Of a stretch of 64,000 bases of DNA, positions 33,340-45,393 are shown one piece after another; within the stretch, counting starts at the first letter, position 1; every line of letters begins with the position of its first letter. Under the pieces are notes generated by a model. The model was not told where the DNA came from. It saw nothing but the letters and a program-made list of their open reading frames with translations, and ran no database searches. The position numbers and the translations under genes are program-made. Origin of the DNA: Serratia symbiotica (GTDB lineage Bacteria > Pseudomonadota > Gammaproteobacteria > Enterobacterales > Enterobacteriaceae); the NCBI RefSeq assembly GCF_000821185.2, contig NZ_CP050855.1, forward strand, positions 2,728,001 to 2,792,000. Direction: 5' to 3'.

Positions 33340-34488
33340 TTATTTGGCGTTAGAACGGTAAGTCTCAATCAACTCGATAAAGTGATCAAACAACGGCGCG
33401 GCATCGTGCGGGCCTGGGCTGGCCTCTGGGTGGCCCTGGAAGCTGAACGCCGCTTTATCGGTGTGGTGAATGCCCTGCACCGTTTGGTCAAACAACGATT
33501 TGTGCGTTACACGCAAGGTCGCTGGCAGGTTGTTCTCATCTACCGCAAAGCCGTGGTTCTGGGCGGTGATCATCACGCAGTTGTTGTCCAGATCTTTCAC
33601 CGGGTGGTTGCCGCCGTGGTGGCCAAGCTTCATCTTTATGGTTTTCGCCCCACTGGCCAGCGCCAGCAGTTGGTGACCCAAGCAGATGCCGAACAGAGGA
33701 ATATCGGTTTCCAGGAACTGTTTGATAGCGTCGATGGCATAGTTGCACGGCTCTGGGTCACCTGGGCCGTTGGATAGGAAGATGCCGTCAGGACTCATCT
33801 TCAGCACTTCATCGGCCGGAGTTTGCGCCGGCACCACGGTCAGGCGGCAGCCGCGATCCACCAGCAGGCGTAAGATGTTGCGTTTGACACCGTAATCGTA
33901 AGCCACCACATGGAACGGCAGTGCCTCAGCGGTTTGGGCCTCTGGTAAGTTACCTTCAAGCCGCCAACTGCCTTGTTGCCAGCGATAAGATCCTTTGGTG
34001 GTGACTTGTTTTGCCAGATCCATGCCCTTCAGGCCGGGGAAGCCCCGCGCCTTGGCCAACGCCAGCTCAGCATCCGGCGAGTCGGCGGCAATGATGCAGC
34101 CGTTCTGAGCACCTTTCTCACGCAGCAGACGGGTCAGCTTGCGGGTATCGATATCGGCGATCGCCACAATATTATGACGTTTGAGGTATGCACAGAGACC
34201 TTCTTCATTGCGGTAATTGCTGGCAATCAGTGGGAGATCGCGAATAACCAGCCCTTGGGCATGAACAGCGGAGGATTCTTCGTCGCAAGTATTAGTGCCG
34301 ACATTGCCGATATGAGGATAAGTAAGAGTAACAATCTGGCGGGAGTAGGAAGGGTCAGTGAGGATTTCTTGATAGCCGGTCATCGACGTATTGAAGACCA
34401 CTTCCCCTACCGCCGTACCCTCTGCCCCGATGGCCCGACCGTGGAATTGGGTTCCGTCTTCCAGAACCAACAGCGCTGACTTAATCAA
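33340..34488 (-). CDS. carA: Carbamoyl-phosphate synthase, small (glutaminase) subunit
   Basis: CarA hydrolyses glutamine and channels ammonia to CarB. The start is TTG at 34486-34488 ([17 protein letters not shown]), the unusual start also used by E. coli carA; GGAGG lies just upstream. The TTG at 34500 would put that site inside the gene. The 382-residue length is identical to E. coli. The class I amidotransferase triad is visible: Cys in [13 protein letters not shown] and the His-Glu pair in [16 protein letters not shown]. First gene of carAB; promoter control by arginine and pyrimidines is known for the family but no clear ARG box was identified. Confidence 0.96.
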   Translation of the reverse strand: MIKSALLVLEDGTQFHGRAIGAEGTAVGEVVFNTSMTGYQEILTDPSYSRQIVTLTYPHIGNVGTNTCDEESSAVHAQGLVIRDLPLIASNYRNEEGLCAYLKRHNIVAIADIDTRKLTRLLREKGAQNGCIIAADSPDAELALAKARGFPGLKGMDLAKQVTTKGSYRWQQGSWRLEGNLPEAQTAEALPFHVVAYDYGVKRNILRLLVDRGCRLTVVPAQTPADEVLKMSPDGIFLSNGPGDPEPCNYAIDAIKQFLETDIPLFGICLGHQLLALASGAKTIKMKLGHHGGNHPVKDLDNNCVMITAQNHGFAVDENNLPATLRVTHKSLFDQTVQGIHHTDKAAFSFQGHPEASPGPHDAAPLFDHFIELIETYRSNAK

Positions 34489-34500
34489 AATACCCTCCAA

Positions 34501-34961
34501 GGAATAATTAATCGCAATGCTTGCATGTTAATTCAGATGTCACGTTCCAAATCAATGCAAAAATCCGTCCGCGAGGCCAATTTTCGGTAAATTGTGCGCA
34601 ATTTTAATGATGAGTACCGCTGTTGTCTACCCAAAGCACCATTTCCTCCCTTATTTTTGCCGCTTTCGCCGTTTAATCAGCTCAGCAGCGATAAAAATAC
34701 CGCTAAACTTGGGTGGGTAAATGGTTTGCGAGACGCAATAATAGAAAATCAACGTATTGCGGCCCTAAAATCAGTTGAAGAATACCTTTTGCGGGGAAAA
34801 TCGCCATCCACAACCAATAAAAAACATGAAAATATCAACTTGAACATAAATTTTTACCATGATGACTATTTTAATAAAAAAATAAAATGGCGATAATAAA
34901 ATAACCATTTTATCAACCAGATATAACCAATACAACTTTATCACGCCAGCACAATAATCAA
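34501..34961. other. carA-dapB intergenic region
   Basis: About 460 bp between the carA start and the dapB stop. In E. coli the equivalent interval holds the two carAB promoters and their regulator sites. A 100-codon plus-strand frame (34594-34896) with a low-complexity, lysine- and asparagine-rich end has no recognisable similarity and is probably chance. The last 130 bases are very AT-rich. Confidence 0.5.
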
Positions 34962-35807
<846 letters not shown>

Positions 35808-35912
35808 TCAGCACCCCAGATAATTGAAGCTGCATCAAGGTGGCTTATCCCGATGAACTTGTTCAGGTCAATGAGTGCGGCCAACACCGATGCAACTTCA
35901 AGTATCACGGGT
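35808..35912. repeat. ERIC/REP-like imperfect palindrome, copy 4
   Basis: ataattgaagctgcatcaag and gatgcaacttcaagtatcac form the two arms of a long imperfect stem around a variable middle. The arms share sequence with the ends of the other ERIC-like copies. Located just upstream of dapB. Confidence 0.6.
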
Positions 35913-36167
35913 TTATACATTCAGGGTAATGACCCCACCTTGATTACCGCCAGAGGATCCTTCGCATAATTAGATAATTATGTTATCTCCCCTTTTCATC
36001 AGCAACACTGCCAATGGGTTAATATTCAGCCAATGCAGGTACCTGAGAAGATTGTACATAATCATGCAGTGACTCTTAAGAAATGTTAGCTCTATTTCGT
36101 CTTGTTCCTTTTTCCGGCATAGCGGTCTTACTCTTCCTGTCACAGGGACTTTTGGATATTAGTGGCG

Positions 36168-36600
36168 ATGTCAGATAAAGAGTTGAATCCGCTTACTGTG
36201 AGCGAAGCTGTGTGCGAAAAGCAATGACGTCTCCGTGATGCGGCAGCACAACATGACTTTAGCGAACACCAGGACAACGACGTCCGACTTTCAGACGCTG
36301 CTAGGAAAGCCAGTTTAAAGTGTGCTAAGCCCAAGTTAAGGTACTGACTCTTGTGAGGCAGAACTACTCTGATTTCGGCCTTAACTCTTGCTGCTGAAAA
36401 ACGATCAGAGCGCCACAAATGTCGCTTTATCCGATGAAACGCTGCGTCGCTGGATGACGCTGATAGCCTTTAGGCCCCTTATTTTCAGCGGAAACTGAGA
36501 GTCTATCAGACCCGCTATCGCCAGAACGACTTCGGTAAGTGGATTCAGATTAGCCGTTCACATCATGATAGGTTCGAAACAGACATGCTGTTTTTCGTGT
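36168..36600 (+). pseudogene. Decayed ISNCY-type (IS1202-like) transposase
   Basis: Read with several frame changes: MSDKELNPLTVSEAVCEKQ-stop, LRDAAAQHDFSEHQ, then after a gap ETLRRWM, RVYQTRYRQNDFGKWIQISRSHHDRFE. From memory this order matches ISNCY-group transposases (N-terminal multi-HTH starting MSDKE, later the ETLRRWMI and ELIQIDGSHHDWFE blocks). Stops and deletions make it inactive. It lies in the interval where E. coli has rihC. Confidence 0.6.
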
Positions 36601-36961
36601 CAGTGAGAGCATGATACCTAAGCGACATGCTCAAGCTGGTCGATCTTGGAAAATTCAGAGCCAGTCTCAAGCGATGGCATGCAACTACACAGAAGTACCC
36701 GGTTGCTACTTACCATTACCCCTTGCGGTTTTTGATTTGAAATTATGCTATCAATACCAAACTCTACAATACCAACGCTCCCCGCACCAATCTGGGAAAT
36801 TGCTCCGACAGGATTAAATTCAAGCATGCTGTATTGGGTGATATTCTAACTTTGGATAGAAAAAGCATCAAAAAGACACTGAGAGTGGTGTCATAGCACA
36901 GAAATGGATTATTCCCCCGTCTGAACGTAAAACGGGGAGGTTGTAATCAGCGTTTACCGGC
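36601..36961. other. Unassigned sequence between the IS remnant and ispH
   Basis: About 360 bp. A 69-codon minus-strand frame at 36618-36827 and short plus-strand frames show nothing I recognise. No rihC remnant (nucleoside hydrolase DTDPGIDD motif) was seen. Confidence 0.4.
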
Positions 36962-37915
36962 TTAGTCAAGCTGCCTGATATCCACACGCAGCTCTTTAGG
37001 CACTTCAAACACGATGTTTTCTTCACGGCCGCTGATTTCATGCACTTCCTTACCGCCCAGTGCTTTCAGGCGGCTGATCACCTCCTGCACCAGCACGTCG
37101 GGTGCAGAAGCGCCAGCGGTGACGCCGATGTTGCTCACCTGGCTCAGCCAGGCTTCCTGAATATCCGACGCAGAGTCGATCAGATAGGCAGGTTTGCCGA
37201 CGCGCTGGGCCAGTTCTGCCAGACGGTTGGAGTTGGAGGAGTTCTTCGATCCCACCACCAACACCACATCCGCATCATCGGCCAGATTACGCACGGCTTC
37301 CTGGCGGTTAGTAGTGGCGTAACAAATATCATCCTTGCGCGGCCCGATGATGCTAGGGAAACGCTGACGTAGAGCGTCGATCACGTCTGAGGTATCGTCT
37401 ACCGACAGCGTGGTCTGGGTCATGAAGCACAGATTATTTTCATCTTTCACCTGCAACTGCCACACATCTTTCGGCGATTCCACCAGGTACATGCCGCCTT
37501 GTAGGTTGCTGTACTGGCCCATGGTACCTTCCACTTCAGGATGACCGGCATGGCCAATCAGAATGGCCTCGGTACCACGGCGGCTGGCGCGTGCCACTTC
37601 CATATGCACCTTGGTCACCAGCGGGCAGGTGGCGTCAAACAGCATGGTCAGATCACGCGCCTTGGCTTCGGCGCGCACCGCCTGAGATACCCCGTGTGCC
37701 GAGAAGACCAGAATCGACCCGTCCGGCACTTCGGATATCTCTTCAATAAACACCGCGCCGCGCTCGCGCAAGCTGTCGACCACATAGCGGTTGTGCACCA
37801 CTTCATGCCGCACGTAGATTGGCGCGCCGTAAAGCTCCAAAGCACGCTCAACGATACTGATCGCACGATCGACACCGGCGCAGAAGCCACGTGGATTAGC
37901 CAGCAATATTTGCAT
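36962..37915 (-). CDS. ispH: 4-hydroxy-3-methylbut-2-enyl diphosphate reductase
   Basis: IspH carries out the last step of the MEP isoprenoid pathway, making IPP and DMAPP with a 4Fe-4S cluster. The ATG at 37915 ([18 protein letters not shown]) aligns with the E. coli start and has GGAGG upstream; the product is 317 residues. The three cluster cysteines are in PRGFCAGVD (Cys12), FDATCPLV (near 97) and [12 protein letters not shown] (near 198). It overlaps the end of fkpB by 20 bp, so it is translationally coupled to the lspA-fkpB cluster. Confidence 0.96.
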   Translation of the reverse strand: MQILLANPRGFCAGVDRAISIVERALELYGAPIYVRHEVVHNRYVVDSLRERGAVFIEEISEVPDGSILVFSAHGVSQAVRAEAKARDLTMLFDATCPLVTKVHMEVARASRRGTEAILIGHAGHPEVEGTMGQYSNLQGGMYLVESPKDVWQLQVKDENNLCFMTQTTLSVDDTSDVIDALRQRFPSIIGPRKDDICYATTNRQEAVRNLADDADVVLVVGSKNSSNSNRLAELAQRVGKPAYLIDSASDIQEAWLSQVSNIGVTAGASAPDVLVQEVISRLKALGGKEVHEISGREENIVFEVPKELRVDIRQLD

Positions 37916-38366
37916 GCCTCGCCTCCTGCTGTGGGTCAATCGCCAGCACTTCGATATCGAAGGTCACCGGGTGGCCTGCCAATGGATGGTTGAAATCAAC
38001 AGTGATCGAATCTTCCACTACTGCACGCACCACGCCCGGCATTTCACTGCCATCAATAGCGGTAAACAGCATGATGGTGCCTACCTCCGGCACGCCGATT
38101 TCCGTAAAGTCGCGAGGTGAAAAGAACTGGATCAGATCCGGGTTCTCTGCGCCGAAGGCTGCTTGCGGCGGTAAGGTAAAAGTGCATGTGTCACCTGCAT
38201 GCAAACCGAGCAGTTGCTCTTCCAGCGGTGCCGACAGGCTGCCGTCACCCAGGCGGAACAGCGCCGGTTTGCCGCTGCTGCGGGTAGAATCGGCGATCAC
38301 GCCATCCTCCAGTTTCAGCGTAAAGTGAACCAGCACTGCACTGCCAGCGATAACCTGAACCGCCAT
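37896..38366 (-). CDS. fkpB: FKBP-type peptidyl-prolyl isomerase FkpB (SlpA)
   Basis: A cytoplasmic SlyD-like prolyl isomerase with an inserted-in-flap chaperone domain. The ATG at 38366 ([22 protein letters not shown]) gives 156 residues, near the 149 of E. coli. Conserved segments are [41 protein letters not shown] and [19 protein letters not shown]. The start codon lies just before the end of lspA and the stop is inside the first codons of ispH, a tightly packed operon. Confidence 0.94.
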   Translation of the reverse strand: MAVQVIAGSAVLVHFTLKLEDGVIADSTRSSGKPALFRLGDGSLSAPLEEQLLGLHAGDTCTFTLPPQAAFGAENPDLIQFFSPRDFTEIGVPEVGTIMLFTAIDGSEMPGVVRAVVEDSITVDFNHPLAGHPVTFDIEVLAIDPQQEARHANIAG

Positions 38367-38367
38367 A

Positions 38368-38877
38368 TTATTCACCTTTGTTCTTTGCGCCTTGGTTCGC
38401 TGGCGACAGGAAACCTTCCAACATGATCATCGCCGCCCCCACGCAGATAAAGCTATCCGCCAGGTTGAAAGTTGGGTAATGCCAGTTGCCGATGTAAAAG
38501 TCGATAAAGTCGACCACAAAACCGTCCCACAGGCGATCGAACAGGTTGCCGAGCGCGCCGCCGATGATGAAAGCATAGGCGATATTGTTTAGCTTCTGCT
38601 GCGCGCTGCTGCGGTACATCATCACCAGCAGTACCGCCACGATAGCGATGGCGATACCAGCAAAGAACCAGCGCTGCCAGCCACCATGGTCGGCCAGGAA
38701 GCTGAACGCAGCACCGTAGTTACGGGCATAGAACAAATTGAACCATGGCATCAGCGGTTCGGACTGGCCCAGCACCAAGTAGCTGAGCACCCACTGCTTG
38801 CTAACGAAATCCAACACCAGTACTACCACTACCACCCACAGCCAGCGTAAGCCAGTCGAACAGATTAATTTACTCAT
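38368..38877 (-). CDS. lspA: Lipoprotein signal peptidase
   Basis: LspA removes the signal peptide from diacylglyceryl-prolipoproteins in the inner membrane; target of globomycin. The 169-residue protein has four hydrophobic segments and the conserved blocks [20 protein letters not shown] and [25 protein letters not shown], which hold the two catalytic aspartates. It lies 14 bp downstream of ileS and adjoins fkpB, the conserved enterobacterial order. Intact. Confidence 0.96.
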   Translation of the reverse strand: MSKLICSTGLRWLWVVVVVLVLDFVSKQWVLSYLVLGQSEPLMPWFNLFYARNYGAAFSFLADHGGWQRWFFAGIAIAIVAVLLVMMYRSSAQQKLNNIAYAFIIGGALGNLFDRLWDGFVVDFIDFYIGNWHYPTFNLADSFICVGAAMIMLEGFLSPANQGAKNKGE

Positions 38878-38891
38878 CAGGTATCGGGTTC

Positions 38892-41708
38892 TCAGGCATA
38901 GTTACGCTTTTCGCCGTCGCCGGCTACGTTGGTCACACAGCGGCCGCAGATGTCTGTGTGTTCCGCCACCAAGCCGATATCGGTGGTGTAATGCCAGCAA
39001 CGCGGGCACTTTTCACCTTCAGCGGTGCTAACGGCGATTTTTAGCCCCTTCAGCAATTCGGTAGCCTGAGCATCCACTGGTGCATCGGCCAACGGTGCAA
39101 CATGCGCGGCAGAAGTCAGCAGCACAAAGCGCAGTTCGTCTTGTAGGCTATTCAGCCGCTCTGCCAGTTCGCTGTCGGCGTACAGGGTCACCGCCGCCTC
39201 CAGCGGGCTGCCGAGGCGTTTGTCGGCGCGCGCCTGCTCCAGCACCTTGTTCACTTCGCCGCGCACCTTCAGCAGCTCAGCCCAGAAAGCATCGTTCATG
39301 TTTTCGCCTTCCGCCAGGGCGAATAGGCCTCTATACCACTCTTCAGTAAATACGTACTGCGCGCGTTTGCCTGGCAGGAAGCCCCAGATTTCATCGGCAG
39401 TGAACGACATGATCGGTGCCATCCAGCGCACCAGTGCTTCCGCAATGTGGAATAGCGCGGTCTGGCAGCTACGACGGGCGATGCTGTCACGCTTGGCGGT
39501 GTACTGACGATCTTTGATGATATCCAAATAGAAGGATCCCATTTCAACCGAGCAGAACTGCATCAGACGTTGCACTACTTCGTGGAAATCGTAATTGGCG
39601 TAAGCCTGTTCGATATCCTGCTGCGCTGCCAGCGCACGGCCAACCGCCCAGCGATCCAACACCACCATCTCTTCCGGTGCCACGCAGTCGGTACTGGGTT
39701 CGAACCCGTTCAAGTTGGCCAGCAGGAAACGCGCGGTGTTGCGGATACGGCGGTAAGAATCGGCTGCACGCTTGAGGATCTCATCGGATACCGCGATTTC
39801 GCCGGTGTAATCGGTAGACGCCACCCACAAACGCAGGATATCGCCGCCCAGTTTGTTCATCACCTCTTGCGGGCTGACGGTGTTACCGATCGACTTGGAC
39901 ATCTTGCGCCCCTGACCATCAACGGTAAAACCGTGAGTCAGCACCTCCCTGTAAGGGGCTTTACCTTTCATTGCGGTGGAAATCATTAGCGATGACATAA
40001 ACCAGCCGCGATGTTGGTCAGATCCTTCCAGGTACATATCGGCGCTGTAGCCGTGAAACTCAGGACGCACGTCTACCACCGAAGCATGAGTCGAGCCGGA
40101 GTCGAACCAGACGTCCAGGGTATCCGGCACTTTCTGGTAATCAGCGGCGTCGGCACCGAGGATATCGGCTGCGTCCAAATCCCACCACGCCTGAATACCG
40201 CCCTGCTCGACACGCTTGGCCACTTCTTCCATCAGTTCTACGCTACGCGGGTGCAACTGCTCGGTGTCTTTATGCACCCACAATGACATCGGCACTCCCC
40301 AAGTACGCTGACGCGAGATGCACCAGTCCGGGCGGTTGGCCACCATGGTTTCGATGCGCGCCTGTCCCCAGTCTGGGATCCAGCGCACGCCTTTGATCTC
40401 TTCTAGCGACTGCTGACGCAGCCCCTTTTGATCCATGCTGATAAACCATTGTGGCGTGGCGCGGAAGATGATCGGCGTTTTATGACGCCAGCAGCATGGG
40501 TAGCTGTGCACCATTTTTTCCCCATGCAACAGCGTGCCTTTCTCACACAGCAGATCGACGATCAGCTCATTGGCCTTGAACACGAACTTACCGTCCAGCA
40601 GCGGGTGAGTGCCTGTCAGGTAGCAGCCGTTCGGCCCCACCGGGTTGGCGATCTCCAGGCCATATTTCTGGCTGATAACGAAGTCGTCCGGGCCATGACC
40701 ACCGGCGGTATGCACCGCACCAGTACCCGCATCTAGCGTCACATGCTCACCTGGGATCGCTGGCACGTCGAAGCTCATAAACGGATGCTGGAAACGCAGC
40801 AACGCCAAATCGGCACCTTTGCAGCTACCCAGCACCGTCCATTCGGTGATGCCAGCGCGTTTCATCACGCTTGCCACCAGTTCAGCCACCAGGATCAGGC
40901 ACTGACCATCGACTTGCACCAGTTGATAGCTGAAATCAGGGTGCAGCGAGATAGCGCGGTTAGCGGGCAGCGTCCATGGGGTGGTGGTCCAGATCACCAG
41001 CGAGATGAAACCGCTGAAGTTGCTCACGCCGAACTTGGCCGCGACCGCAGTAGCATCAGCCGCGTGAAACGCCACATCGATCGACGGAGAGGTTTTGTCG
41101 TAATATTCTACTTCCGCTTCCGCCAGCGAGGAGCCGCAATCGGTACACCAATGCACCGGTTTGGCACCTTTCAGCAAGTGGCCGTTGCTGATGATCTTGC
41201 CCAGCGCGCGGATAATGTTGGCTTCGGTTTTGAAGTCCATGGTCAGGTACGGACGTTCCCAGTCGCCAAGCACGCCCAGGCGGATGAAGTCCTTCTTCTG
41301 GCCTTCAACCTGTTCAGCGGCGTATTCACGGCATTTTTGGCGGAACTCGGCCGCGCTCAGCTTTTCGCCCGGCTTGCCGTACAACTGCTCAACCTTCAAT
41401 TCAATCGGCAGGCCATGGCAGTCCCAGCCTGGAATATAGGGTGAATCGAAACCAGCCAACCCTTTCGACTTGATGATAATGTCTTTGAGAATTTTGTTAA
41501 CCGAGTGACCAATGTGAATACTGCCGTTCGCATACGGCGGGCCATCATGCAAAATGAAGGTTTTTTTGCCCTTTTTAGCAGTACGGATCATCCCGTACAG
41601 ATCCTGTTCATACCAACGTTGCAGCATGCCAGGCTCACGCTTGGCTAGATCGCCGCGCATTGGGAACCCTGTTTCCGGCAAGTTCAGGGTATTCTTGTAG
41701 TCACTCAT
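38892..41708 (-). CDS. ileS: Isoleucyl-tRNA synthetase
   Basis: Charges tRNA-Ile with isoleucine and edits misactivated valine. The 938-residue protein equals the E. coli length. Class I signatures are present: [17 protein letters not shown] (HIGH motif near residue 64) and [10 protein letters not shown] (KMSKS near 602). The editing domain includes [19 protein letters not shown], and the C-terminal zinc finger [10 protein letters not shown]...[10 protein letters not shown] binds the tRNA end. Normally cotranscribed with ribF; here an ERIC-like element of about 150 bp lies between them. Confidence 0.97.
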   Translation of the reverse strand: MSDYKNTLNLPETGFPMRGDLAKREPGMLQRWYEQDLYGMIRTAKKGKKTFILHDGPPYANGSIHIGHSVNKILKDIIIKSKGLAGFDSPYIPGWDCHGLPIELKVEQLYGKPGEKLSAAEFRQKCREYAAEQVEGQKKDFIRLGVLGDWERPYLTMDFKTEANIIRALGKIISNGHLLKGAKPVHWCTDCGSSLAEAEVEYYDKTSPSIDVAFHAADATAVAAKFGVSNFSGFISLVIWTTTPWTLPANRAISLHPDFSYQLVQVDGQCLILVAELVASVMKRAGITEWTVLGSCKGADLALLRFQHPFMSFDVPAIPGEHVTLDAGTGAVHTAGGHGPDDFVISQKYGLEIANPVGPNGCYLTGTHPLLDGKFVFKANELIVDLLCEKGTLLHGEKMVHSYPCCWRHKTPIIFRATPQWFISMDQKGLRQQSLEEIKGVRWIPDWGQARIETMVANRPDWCISRQRTWGVPMSLWVHKDTEQLHPRSVELMEEVAKRVEQGGIQAWWDLDAADILGADAADYQKVPDTLDVWFDSGSTHASVVDVRPEFHGYSADMYLEGSDQHRGWFMSSLMISTAMKGKAPYREVLTHGFTVDGQGRKMSKSIGNTVSPQEVMNKLGGDILRLWVASTDYTGEIAVSDEILKRAADSYRRIRNTARFLLANLNGFEPSTDCVAPEEMVVLDRWAVGRALAAQQDIEQAYANYDFHEVVQRLMQFCSVEMGSFYLDIIKDRQYTAKRDSIARRSCQTALFHIAEALVRWMAPIMSFTADEIWGFLPGKRAQYVFTEEWYRGLFALAEGENMNDAFWAELLKVRGEVNKVLEQARADKRLGSPLEAAVTLYADSELAERLNSLQDELRFVLLTSAAHVAPLADAPVDAQATELLKGLKIAVSTAEGEKCPRCWHYTTDIGLVAEHTDICGRCVTNVAGDGEKRNYA

Positions 41709-41739
41709 GAGATTCTCGTTTCCGTTTTTGGCTATTTAC

Positions 41740-41885
41740 CGGTGATATTTCAAGTTACATCTTTCTTTGTTAGTTGGTTGCCTGTCTATTCGGCCCATCA
41801 TGTGGGCCTCATTCCTTACGGAGCCACTGCAAGCAGCGTTCAAATCTGCTTTAGGCAGATTTTTCACCCAGATCGCTTACTGAAT
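41740..41885. repeat. ERIC-like repeat, copy 5, between ribF and ileS
   Basis: gtgatatttcaagttacatc, cctcattccttacgg and gcgttcaaatctgctttagg correspond, on the opposite strand, to segments of the copy at 8163-8355. It occupies the ribF-ileS junction, where it could form a stem in the shared mRNA. Confidence 0.6.
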
Positions 41886-41913
41886 GCCCGTTCACTAGGG
41901 TAAACGATTAAAC

Positions 41914-42846
41914 TCATGTTTTTACCCCGAAGAACTTCCGGGCTGTCACCACATCATCGGCGATTTGCTGCTTCAGCGCATCGAGCGAAGCAAAACGCTG
42001 TTCGTTGCGCATTTTCATACGGAGTACCACGTCAATATGACGCCCATAAAGATCCATTGTGACATCGAGCAGATGCACTTCTAGCTGCTGGCACACACCA
42101 TCAAGGGTCGGCCGCGTGCCGATATTGGCCACGCCGGGGAGCGGATCAGGCCCCAGGCCGTAAACCTCCACCGCATAGACTCCTTTCACGGGTGCCACCA
42201 GACGTTTCAGCGGTAGATTGGCGGTAGGAAAACCAATGGTGCGCCCCAGTTCATCGCCGTGCACCACTCGGCCAGAAATGCTGTACGGGTGACCCAGCAA
42301 ATTTTCTGCCAGCGGTAGGGCACCGTCATCCAAGGCATGGCGAATGGCGGTGCTGCTGATGCGCTGCCCACCTTCACGGAAGGTCGATGTGCTGACCACC
42401 TCGAAGCCGTATTCTTTCCCAGCCTGCTGCAATAGCGTGAAATCGCCCTGGCGGCCTGCGCCAAAACGAAAATCATCCCCGACTATCAGTAACTTAACGC
42501 CCAGCTTCTCCACCAGCAATTCAGCGATGAACGCCTGTGCGGTGTTGGCGGCGAAACGTGGATCAAACTTGACACACAGCAGGTAGTCTACCCCCGCTTG
42601 CGCCAGGTATTTCGCCTTATCACGCAAACGCGTAAGGCGAGCCGGTGCCTGATCCGTTGCAAACATTTCCAGCGGCTGCGGCTCAAAGATCATCACCATG
42701 ACCGGCAACCCAAGACGTTGTCCCTCTTGCTGCAGTTGCTCCAGCACTGCCTGATGGCCTCGGTGTACGCCGTCAAAATTACCGATGGTGAGCACGCAAC
42801 CATGGTGGCGCGCCTGAATATTGTGGATGCCGCGAATTAGCTGCAT
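41914..42846 (-). CDS. ribF: Bifunctional riboflavin kinase / FAD synthetase
   Basis: Converts riboflavin to FMN and FMN to FAD. The 310-residue protein has an N-terminal nucleotidyltransferase domain (CVLTIGNFDGVHRGHQAVL, LIVGDDFRFGAGRQGD, RISSTAIRHAL) and a C-terminal kinase domain (GRVVHGDELGRTIGFPTANLPL, GVANIGTRPTLDG). Divergent from rpsT, with ileS downstream, as in E. coli. Intact. Confidence 0.96.
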   Translation of the reverse strand: MQLIRGIHNIQARHHGCVLTIGNFDGVHRGHQAVLEQLQQEGQRLGLPVMVMIFEPQPLEMFATDQAPARLTRLRDKAKYLAQAGVDYLLCVKFDPRFAANTAQAFIAELLVEKLGVKLLIVGDDFRFGAGRQGDFTLLQQAGKEYGFEVVSTSTFREGGQRISSTAIRHALDDGALPLAENLLGHPYSISGRVVHGDELGRTIGFPTANLPLKRLVAPVKGVYAVEVYGLGPDPLPGVANIGTRPTLDGVCQQLEVHLLDVTMDLYGRHIDVVLRMKMRNEQRFASLDALKQQIADDVVTARKFFGVKT

Positions 42847-43158
42847 AGCTGGCTCAAAACAATGGAAATCGGCGGATTATACCTTGTACAGTCGGTAAGG
42901 TTAACCCGCGATTGGTGCCTTTATGTCATAGGCATACCATACCGGAGATCATCGGTGGGTGAAACGGCTTAGCCGCAAATTATCCTGCGTCTTAAAGCCA
43001 ATAAGCGCCCCCAACCAGCAGTTGGCACTCATCGCAGCAAATCCTCGGCGAATTTTCGCGGAAACACTGTATTCCCATGCCTTAAGCTGTTAAAATCCTG
43101 CGCCATCACAACGTAGCAAGTGCCGCCCGTACAAGCGGCGCTTATTTGCACAAATCCA

Positions 43159-43187
43159 TTGACAAACGAAGGTTAAAAGGGCATATT
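43159..43187 (+). promoter_or_regulatory. Probable rpsT promoter
   Basis: TTGACA (43159-43164) and CATATT (43182-43187) have 17-base spacing and lie 49 bases upstream of the rpsT start, comparable to E. coli rpsT P2. Confidence 0.6.
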
Positions 43188-43235
43188 CCTCGGCCTTTGA
43201 ATTGTCCTCAATAGAATATATTTGGGAGTTGGACC

Positions 43236-43499
43236 TTGGCTAATATCAAATCAGCTAAGAAACGCGCCATACAGTCTGAGAAACGCCGCAAGCACAATGC
43301 TAGCCGTCGCTCAATGGTGCGTACCTTTATCAAGAAGGTAGACGCGGCTATCGCAGCAGGCGACAAAGAAGCAGCACAAAACGCATTCTCCGTAATGCAA
43401 CCACTTGTGGATCGTCAAGCGGCTAAAGGACTGTTCCACAAAAACAAAGCAGCGCGTCATAAGTCAAACTTGACTGCACGTATCAACGCAATGCAGTAA
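43236..43499 (+). CDS. rpsT: 30S ribosomal protein S20
   Basis: S20 binds 16S rRNA in the body of the small subunit. The 87-residue, lysine/arginine-rich protein begins [20 protein letters not shown] and contains [18 protein letters not shown] and [20 protein letters not shown], as in E. coli. As in E. coli the start codon is TTG (43236-43238), here preceded by GGGAGTTGGAC. E. coli S20 represses its own translation and uses UUG. A strong terminator follows. Confidence 0.96.
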   Translation: MANIKSAKKRAIQSEKRRKHNASRRSMVRTFIKKVDAAIAAGDKEAAQNAFSVMQPLVDRQAAKGLFHKNKAARHKSNLTARINAMQ

Positions 43500-43520
43500 G
43501 CATTAGGTTATTTGCTTGAT

Positions 43521-43549
43521 AAAAAAACCGGTTCAGGCCGGTTTTTTTA
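43521..43549 (+). terminator. rpsT terminator
   Basis: AACCGG-TTCAGG-CCGGTT stem followed by seven T residues, 21 bases after the rpsT stop. The A-run on the 5' side would allow some bidirectional use. Confidence 0.9.
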
Positions 43550-43579
43550 TGCCCCGATTCTCCCCTGCTAGCAAAAAAC

Positions 43580-43985
43580 AGCACCGAAAAGTCTTTGTTG
43601 CACAACCGCTGCAGGCACCGCAGGATACAGGATCATACGCTCAGCAAAGATGATGTAATATTCTTCCTGTATACTATCAATCCTCCCAATCTCCACCACA
43701 CGGTCTTCGTTATTGGTATCCTGCACATACAACGTCGGCGCAACGAAGATCGCATTGAATACATACTGAACGCCTTCATCAGCGCGGCATCGTCGAACTC
43801 GCCCAGGATCTCGACCTGAGTACCCTGGGTGTTGAACCAGTTGAGCAACTTATGCCCCAGAACGCTGACCGGAGATCAACAGCTTGCCATCCAGGCGTTC
43901 TTCCACCACCTTAATCTGACCAGTAATCAGAAACAGTACTTCAGCAGCACCGACCCTGCCTTGCAAACCTGCCAGAAGTAATAAA
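43580..43985 (-). pseudogene. nhaR: 3' remnant of the LysR-type regulator gene nhaR
   Basis: The minus strand carries LLNWFNTQGTQVEILGEFDD, AALMKAF, then after frame changes fragments such as EEYYIIFAERMI. E. coli NhaR has ILGEFDDAALMKAFGEAFGAIF and REEYYVIFAERMIQHPAVQRI. The DNA-binding half is gone and the rest is frameshifted. NhaR activates the Na+/H+ antiporter gene nhaA, which in E. coli lies next to it between dnaJ and rpsT; no nhaA remnant was recognised between here and dnaJ. Confidence 0.75.
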
Positions 43986-44201
43986 GGTGATTAAAATTGA
44001 TATGCGACATGCTCATGAGCAGTTCTCCATAACGTTTCGCTTCGACAAATGTCCTTTTCCTGTTTCAGGCAATGTTCACCCCTATTTGTCCCAATACGCA
44101 ACAGCCAGAGCCGGTGTTATTGTGTTCTCCTATACGGGATATATCCGCAAACCAATCAACTCACCACAGAAGTTACACATCTTATGCAGATAACAACAAA
44201 T

Positions 44202-44229
44202 AAAAACCCCAGGTATAAGCCTGGGGTTG
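44202..44229 (-). terminator. dnaJ terminator
   Basis: On the minus strand AACCCCAGG-CTTATA-CCTGGGGTT is followed by TTT, a 9-bp GC-rich stem downstream of dnaJ. Confidence 0.9.
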
Positions 44230-44255
44230 AATCACTCACCATTAAAAACAGTGAA

Positions 44256-45368
44256 TTAGCGAGTCAGGTCGTCAAAGAAGTTTTTCACCCCATCGAAGAA
44301 GCTCTTCGAACGCGGGCTGTTATTATCGCCAGAAGGGCCACCGAGACTGGCTTCCAGTTCCTTCAGTAGCTGTTTCTGTTTGTCATTTAGATTAACCGGG
44401 GTTTCCACTACCACGCGACATAGTAGATCGCCTTGGCTACCGCCACGCACTGACTTGATGCCCTTATCGCGCATGCGGAACAACTTGGCGGTCTGGGTTT
44501 CTGCAGGTATCTTCAGCTTCACCCGGCCATCCAGCGTCGGCACTTCAATCTCACCGCCCAGCGCCGCCATAGCAAAGCTGATTGGCACTTCGCAGTATAG
44601 GTTGTTGCCTTCACGCTCGAAGATCGGGTGAGCCTTAACCTGAACCTGAACGTACAGATCGCCCGCTGAAGCGCCATGCTCGCCCGCTTCTCCCTCACCT
44701 GCCAGACGAATACGATCGCCAGTATCCACACCTGCCGGGATTTTCACCGACAACGTCTTGGATTTTTCTACCCGGCCATGGCTATGGCACTTGTTGCAGG
44801 GATCGTTGATGATCTGCCCACGGCCATGGCAGTGCGGACACGCCTGCTGCACACTGAAGAAACCTTGGCGCATCTGCACTTGCCCCTGGCCGTGACAGGT
44901 AGGACAGGTGATCGGCGAACTACCTGGCTTGGCACCACTACCGTGGCACGCATCACACTCCACCAACACCGGAATGCGGATCTCTTTGGTAACGCCACGC
45001 ACCGTCTCCTCAAGGGAAAGCTCCAGATTATAGCGCAGATCTGAACCACGGGTGGCACGTTTCCGGCGACCCCCGCCGAAGATATCGCCAAATACGTCGC
45101 CAAAGATGTCGCTAAAGTCTGCACCGCTACCACCCATGTGGCCTTGTTCAAAGGCCGCGTGCCCGTACTGATCGTATGCCGCACGCTTTCGACTATCAGT
45201 CAGCACTTCATAAGCTTCCTTGCTCTGCTTAAATAAGGTCTCAGCGCCTTCTTCCTGGTTACGGTCAGGATGATATTTCATCGCCAGGCGTTTATACGCT
45301 TTTTTTATCTCACGCTCATCTGCCGTCTTGCTGACACCAAGAATCTCGTAATAGTCTTTCTTAGCCAT
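44256..45368 (-). CDS. dnaJ: Chaperone DnaJ (Hsp40)
   Basis: DnaJ delivers unfolded proteins to DnaK and stimulates its ATPase. The ATG at 45368 ([18 protein letters not shown]) gives 370 residues, slightly shorter than E. coli (376). Domains: J domain with the HPD motif ([10 protein letters not shown]), a Gly/Phe-rich linker, and a zinc-finger region with four CxxC motifs ([32 protein letters not shown]). The C-terminal substrate-binding domain follows. In the fourth motif Ser replaces the usual Gly of CxxCxGxG. The gene follows dnaK after 96 bp that include a strong hairpin. Confidence 0.96.
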   Translation of the reverse strand: MAKKDYYEILGVSKTADEREIKKAYKRLAMKYHPDRNQEEGAETLFKQSKEAYEVLTDSRKRAAYDQYGHAAFEQGHMGGSGADFSDIFGDVFGDIFGGGRRKRATRGSDLRYNLELSLEETVRGVTKEIRIPVLVECDACHGSGAKPGSSPITCPTCHGQGQVQMRQGFFSVQQACPHCHGRGQIINDPCNKCHSHGRVEKSKTLSVKIPAGVDTGDRIRLAGEGEAGEHGASAGDLYVQVQVKAHPIFEREGNNLYCEVPISFAMAALGGEIEVPTLDGRVKLKIPAETQTAKLFRMRDKGIKSVRGGSQGDLLCRVVVETPVNLNDKQKQLLKELEASLGGPSGDNNSPRSKSFFDGVKNFFDDLTR

Positions 45369-45393
45369 TCTTTTTCTTACCCTGAACATGCAT

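Noticed and set aside
34594-34896. 100-codon frame between carA and dapB
   Set aside because: Lies in the expected carAB promoter region, ends in AT-driven low complexity and matches nothing I know.
40743-41444. 233-codon frame antisense to ileS
   Set aside because: Shadow of ileS; no start context or similarity.
43987-44193. 68-codon frame between the nhaR remnant and dnaJ
   Set aside because: No similarity to NhaA or any other protein; runs into the dnaJ terminator region.
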